Part shown: positions 60,622-64,000 of the stretch, in pieces
Layout of the letters: every line of letters begins with the position of its first letter
Numbering within the stretch: position 1 is the stretch's first letter
NCBI GenBank assembly: GCA_050847315.1
Contig: CP193791.1
DNA from: Cedecea sp000277545
GTDB lineage: Bacteria > Pseudomonadota > Gammaproteobacteria > Enterobacterales > Enterobacteriaceae
Strand: one strand, 5' to 3'
DNA: 64,000 bases
Translations under genes and position numbers: made by a program
The notes under the pieces: model-generated
The model's database searches: none
What the model was told of the DNA's origin: nothing
What the model saw: the letters and a program-made list of their open reading frames with translations, nothing else

Positions 60622-61761
60622 ATGATAAAATACAAACTGAAGTTGATGCCATTATTGGTGTCAGTCACCCTGATGAGCGGCTGCACGATATTTCCCGGCA
60701 GCAATATGTCTACGTCGGGAAAAGACGTCATCAAACAACAGGATGCCGATTTCGACCTTGACCGAATGGTCAACGTTTATCCTTTAACGCCGCGACTGGT
60801 AGAGCAACTGAGGCCTCGTCCAGTGGTTGCCCAGCCGAATGCCGGGCTGGATAAAGATATCGCCAATTACCAGTACCGCGTCGGGCCGGGGGATGTATTA
60901 AACGTCACGGTCTGGGATCATCCGGAACTCACCACGCCTGCGGGGCAATATCGCAGTTCAAGCGACACCGGTAACTGGGTACAGCCCGATGGCACCATGT
61001 TCTATCCGTATGTGGGCAAAATCAGCGTGACCGACAAAACGCTGGCAGAAATTCGCAGCGATATTACCAGCCGTCTTGCGCAGTACATTGCCCAGCCGCA
61101 GGTGGACGTTAATATCGCTGCCTTCCGCTCGCAAAAAGCCTATATCTCCGGGCAGGTAAATAAATCCGGCCAGCAGCCCATCACTAACGTACCGCTGACT
61201 ATCCTCGACGCGATCAATGCCGCAGGCGGTTTAACCGAAGTAGCCGACTGGCGTAACGTCGTTCTGACCCATAACGGGCAGGAAAAACGCATTTCTCTAC
61301 AGGCGCTGATGCAAAACGGCGACCTCAGCCAAAACCATTTGCTCTACCCCGGCGACATTCTGTTTGTGCCGCGTAATGACGATCTGAAAGTGTTTGTGAT
61401 GGGGGAAGTGAAGAAGCAAACCACCCTCAAAATGGACTTCAGCGGCATGACGCTTACCGAGGCGCTCGGCCAGGCCGAAGGTATCGATCTCACCTCGTCC
61501 AACGCCAGCGGCATCTTCGTGATCCGTCCGCTCAAAGGCCAGACGCAGCAAAACGGCAAGATTGCCAACATTTATCAGCTCGATATGTCCGATGCGACTT
61601 CGCTGGTGATGGGCACCGAGTTCCAGCTCCAGCCGTATGACGTGGTGTACGTCACTACCGCCCCAGTTTCTCGCTGGAATCGCCTGATCAACCAGCTTCT
61701 GCCAACCATCAGCGGCGTGCGTTACATGACCGATACCGCCAAAGATATTCACACCTGGTAA
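60622..61761 (+). CDS. wza: Outer-membrane polysaccharide export lipoprotein Wza
   Basis: 379 residues. Lipobox LMSGC with lipidated Cys21, PES domain (YQYRVGPGDVLNVTVWDHPEL), SLBB repeats (AYISGQVNKSGQQPITN; VFVMGEVKKQ) and a C-terminal amphipathic helix (RWNRLINQLLPTISGVRYMTDT) that forms the outer-membrane alpha-barrel. Octameric exit pore for colanic acid/group 1 capsule. Confidence 0.96.
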   Translation: MIKYKLKLMPLLVSVTLMSGCTIFPGSNMSTSGKDVIKQQDADFDLDRMVNVYPLTPRLVEQLRPRPVVAQPNAGLDKDIANYQYRVGPGDVLNVTVWDHPELTTPAGQYRSSSDTGNWVQPDGTMFYPYVGKISVTDKTLAEIRSDITSRLAQYIAQPQVDVNIAAFRSQKAYISGQVNKSGQQPITNVPLTILDAINAAGGLTEVADWRNVVLTHNGQEKRISLQALMQNGDLSQNHLLYPGDILFVPRNDDLKVFVMGEVKKQTTLKMDFSGMTLTEALGQAEGIDLTSSNASGIFVIRPLKGQTQQNGKIANIYQLDMSDATSLVMGTEFQLQPYDVVYVTTAPVSRWNRLINQLLPTISGVRYMTDTAKDIHTW

Positions 61762-61767
61762 CGCGCT

Positions 61768-62211
61768 ATGTTCAACAAAATACTTGTGGTTTGCGTGGGG
61801 AACATCTGCCGTTCCCCCACGGCTGAACGGCTGCTCAAACGTTACCATCCGGAGCTTAGCGTCAGCTCAGCCGGGCTGGGAGCGCTGGTCGGCAAGGGCG
61901 CTGACGCCGGTGCTGTTGAGGTTGCCGGGCGGCACAACCTTTCGCTTGAGGGGCATTTAGCCCGCCAGGTTTCGGGGCGTCTATGCCGGGAGCACGATCT
62001 GATTCTGGCGATGGAAAAACGCCACATCACCACGCTGTGCGAAATGGCACCCGAAATGCGCGGCAAAGTGATGCTGTTTGGCCACTGGGATGCCGGCAGA
62101 GAAATTCCTGACCCCTATCGTAAAAGCCGTGACGCCTTCGAAGCGGTCTACAGCATGCTCGACCTTTCTGCCCAAAAGTGGGCTAACGCACTCAACGCTC
62201 ATCAGGGATAA
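61768..62211 (+). CDS. wzb: Low-molecular-weight tyrosine phosphatase Wzb
   Basis: 147 residues. The CX5R catalytic loop VCVGNICRSPTAE (C9, R15) and the DPYRKS acid loop are intact. Dephosphorylates Wzc to allow cycling during polymer export. Six bp after wza. Confidence 0.96.
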   Translation: MFNKILVVCVGNICRSPTAERLLKRYHPELSVSSAGLGALVGKGADAGAVEVAGRHNLSLEGHLARQVSGRLCREHDLILAMEKRHITTLCEMAPEMRGKVMLFGHWDAGREIPDPYRKSRDAFEAVYSMLDLSAQKWANALNAHQG

Positions 62212-62213
62212 CA

Positions 62214-64000
62214 ATGACAGAGAAAGTACGCCGTTCGAGCGCCCCGACCGAGGGCAATGACGAAATTGATATTGGCCGTTTGTTTGGCACCGTGCTGGAG
62301 GCTCGCTGGTGGGTGATCGGCATTACGGGGCTGTTTGCCGTGCTGGCCGCGGTTTATGCCCTGTTTGCCACGCCGGTCTACAAGGCCGATGCGCTGGTGC
62401 AAATCGAACAAAATGCCGGTAACACGCTGGTGAACGACATCAGCTCCGCGCTCAGCAATAAGCCACCGGCGTCTGCCGCAGAAATTCAGCTGATCCAGTC
62501 CCGCATGGTGCTTGGGAAAACCGTTGATGACCTGAATCTGGACATCTCGGTGACTAAGAACACCTTCTGGCTGTTCGGCGCCGGCTGGGACCGCCTGCAG
62601 GGGCACCAGAACGACACGGTGAATGTCACCACGTTTACGCTGCCGGCAGCGATGAACAAAGACACCTTTACCCTGGAAGTGCTGAACGATAAACAGTATC
62701 AGCTGACCAGCGACAATGGCTTTAGCGCCAAAGGGGAAGTGGGCAAGCTGCTGAGTAAATCGGGCGTCACGATGCAGGTGGAGGGCATCCAGGCGCAGCC
62801 TGGTGACAATTTCACGGTGGTGAAATATTCCACGCTGGGGATGATCAACCAGCTGCTGGGCAACCTGACGGTGACTGAAAACGGCAAAGATACCGGCGTG
62901 CTTAGTTTGTCCTACACCGGGGAGGATAGAGATCAGATCCGCACCATTCTCGACAGCATCACCCGCAACTATCTGGCGCAGAACGTGCAGCGCAAATCGG
63001 AAGAGGCGGCCAAAAGCCTGAAGTTCTTGGCCGAGCAGTTGCCTGAAGTGCGTCGCAATCTGGATGCCGCAGAGAACAAACTGAATGCCTATCGTCAGCG
63101 CCAGGATTCGGTGGATCTTTCTCTGGAGGCCAAATCGCTGCTGGATTCCGTGGTCAACATCGACGCTCAGCTGAATCAGCTGACCTTCAAAGAAGCTGAA
63201 ATCTCCAAGCTGTACACCAAAGCCCACCCGTCCTACCGCACGTTGCTGGAGCAGCGCCGAACGCTGGAAGATCAGAAAGCTCGCCTGACTAACAGCATCG
63301 CCGCGATGCCCAAAACCCAGCAGGAAATTGTGCGCCTGACCCGCGATGTGGAGTCCGGGCAGCAGGTTTATATGCAGCTGTTGAACAAGCAGCAAGAGCT
63401 GAAAATCACCGAAGCCAGTACGGTGGGTGATGTGCGCATCGTCGACCCGGCGATTACGCAGCCTGGCATGGTTAAACCTCAGCGCGTGCTGGTGGTGCTG
63501 GGCAGCATCATTCTGGGCCTGATTGTGTCTGTGATCGGGGTGCTGCTGCGCTCGCTGTTTAACGGCGGCATTGAAAGCCCGACCGTGCTGGAAGAGGCGG
63601 GGCTCAGCGTGTATGCGAGCATTCCGCTCTCCGAATGGCAGAAAACCCGCGACCAGGCCAACCTGCGCAACGTCAAAGGCACTAAGCGCTTCAAACAGAG
63701 CCAGTTGCTGGCGGTGGGTAACCCGACCGACCTGGCCATTGAAGCCATTCGCAGCCTGCGCACCAGCCTGCATTTCGCCATGATGCAGGCCCCCAACAAC
63801 GTCCTGATGCTCACCGGCGTTAGCCCGTCTATCGGTAAAACCTTTGTGTGCGCCAACCTCGCGGCGGTGATCAGCCAGACCAACAAGCGCGTGCTGCTGA
63901 TGGACTGCGACATGCGCAAAGGCTATACCCACGAACTGCTGGGGACCACCAACGTTAACGGGCTGTCCGATGTGCTGTCAGGGCAGGGGGATATTACCCG
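62214..64000 (+). CDS. wzc: Tyrosine autokinase/co-polymerase Wzc, C-terminus beyond window
   Basis: Open from ATG 62214 to the window end (about 595 residues of roughly 720). N-terminal Wzz domain with helix WWVIGITGLFAVLAAVYALF, long coiled-coil periplasmic region, second helix near residues 425-445, then the BY-kinase domain with Walker A GVSPSIGKTF and Walker A' VLLMDCDMRKG. The Tyr-rich tail is outside. Controls chain length and export together with Wza and Wzb. Confidence 0.95.
   Translation, partial: MTEKVRRSSAPTEGNDEIDIGRLFGTVLEARWWVIGITGLFAVLAAVYALFATPVYKADALVQIEQNAGNTLVNDISSALSNKPPASAAEIQLIQSRMVLGKTVDDLNLDISVTKNTFWLFGAGWDRLQGHQNDTVNVTTFTLPAAMNKDTFTLEVLNDKQYQLTSDNGFSAKGEVGKLLSKSGVTMQVEGIQAQPGDNFTVVKYSTLGMINQLLGNLTVTENGKDTGVLSLSYTGEDRDQIRTILDSITRNYLAQNVQRKSEEAAKSLKFLAEQLPEVRRNLDAAENKLNAYRQRQDSVDLSLEAKSLLDSVVNIDAQLNQLTFKEAEISKLYTKAHPSYRTLLEQRRTLEDQKARLTNSIAAMPKTQQEIVRLTRDVESGQQVYMQLLNKQQELKITEASTVGDVRIVDPAITQPGMVKPQRVLVVLGSIILGLIVSVIGVLLRSLFNGGIESPTVLEEAGLSVYASIPLSEWQKTRDQANLRNVKGTKRFKQSQLLAVGNPTDLAIEAIRSLRTSLHFAMMQAPNNVLMLTGVSPSIGKTFVCANLAAVISQTNKRVLLMDCDMRKGYTHELLGTTNVNGLSDVLSGQGDIT

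Noticed and set aside
62202..63932. 576-residue open frame on the minus strand
   Set aside because: Antisense to wzc, His/Gln-rich low-complexity product typical of a shadow frame in GC-rich DNA; wzc has clear motifs.

Overview
The window is chromosomal DNA of a member of the Enterobacteriaceae (moderately high GC, E. coli-like codon use). The evidence is long synteny with the E. coli 46-47 min region, read from metG and mrp through thiMD, yegW/VUT, fbaB, yegS, cyaR, trhP(yegQ), baeRS-mdtDCBA, yegD, alkA, dgcE(yegE), udk, dcd, asmA and yegH into the exopolysaccharide operon wza-wzb-wzc. The species cannot be fixed from sequence alone. It differs from E. coli by several accessory insertions, and one of them implies an Hrp-type type III secretion regulator (HrpL) elsewhere in the genome.

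Layout. 1-3.6 kb: start of metG, mrp/apbC, a glutathione S-transferase, a GNAT acetyltransferase and a yehS-like gene. 3.6-7.4 kb: a LysR regulator divergent from an aldo/keto reductase - MFS exporter - GlcG-like cassette. 7.4-11.5 kb: the aryl-beta-glucoside operon ascG/ascFB with CRP-like and LacI-type operator sequences. 11.6-15.0 kb: an iron-uptake pair (FecA-like TonB-dependent receptor and periplasmic binding protein), each with a Fur-box-like site. 15.1-16.3 kb: a small atypical protein kinase resembling the type III effector HopBF1, preceded by a perfect hrp box (GGAACC-N15-CCACTCA) and followed closely by an acetyltransferase; this is the standout of the window. 16.3-19 kb: LysR/azoreductase pair and the lipid A hydroxylase lpxO. 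19.1-22.3 kb: an AT-rich islet with a short YadA-type trimeric autotransporter, a translationally coupled DUF3289/DUF943 pair, decayed coding sequence and a 7 x 13 bp tandem repeat.

22.5-32.7 kb: TPP riboswitch-thiM-thiD, then yegW, yegVUT (putative nucleoside import, kinase and ADP-ribosylglycohydrolase), fbaB, yegS, the sRNA CyaR with a CRP site at -41.5, trhP and a small unknown gene. 32.8-43.8 kb: the mdtABCD-baeSR envelope-stress efflux operon, with a BaeR-box-like sequence upstream. 44-47 kb: a RelE/HigB-type toxin-antitoxin pair, yegD and alkA. 47.2-51.2 kb: a three-gene glycan islet (WbpV-, WbpL- and WbpM-like) placed between alkA and dgcE. 51.3-60 kb: dgcE, udk, dcd, asmA, yegH. 60-64 kb: a long leader with RcsAB-box-like and JUMPStart/ops elements feeding wza, wzb and wzc, the last cut by the window end.

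Functionally the window mixes housekeeping genes with envelope functions: drug efflux, capsule export, lipid A modification, adhesion and c-di-GMP control. It also holds what looks like an orphan, HrpL-controlled host-directed kinase. All identifications are by reading the sequence; no database search was run.
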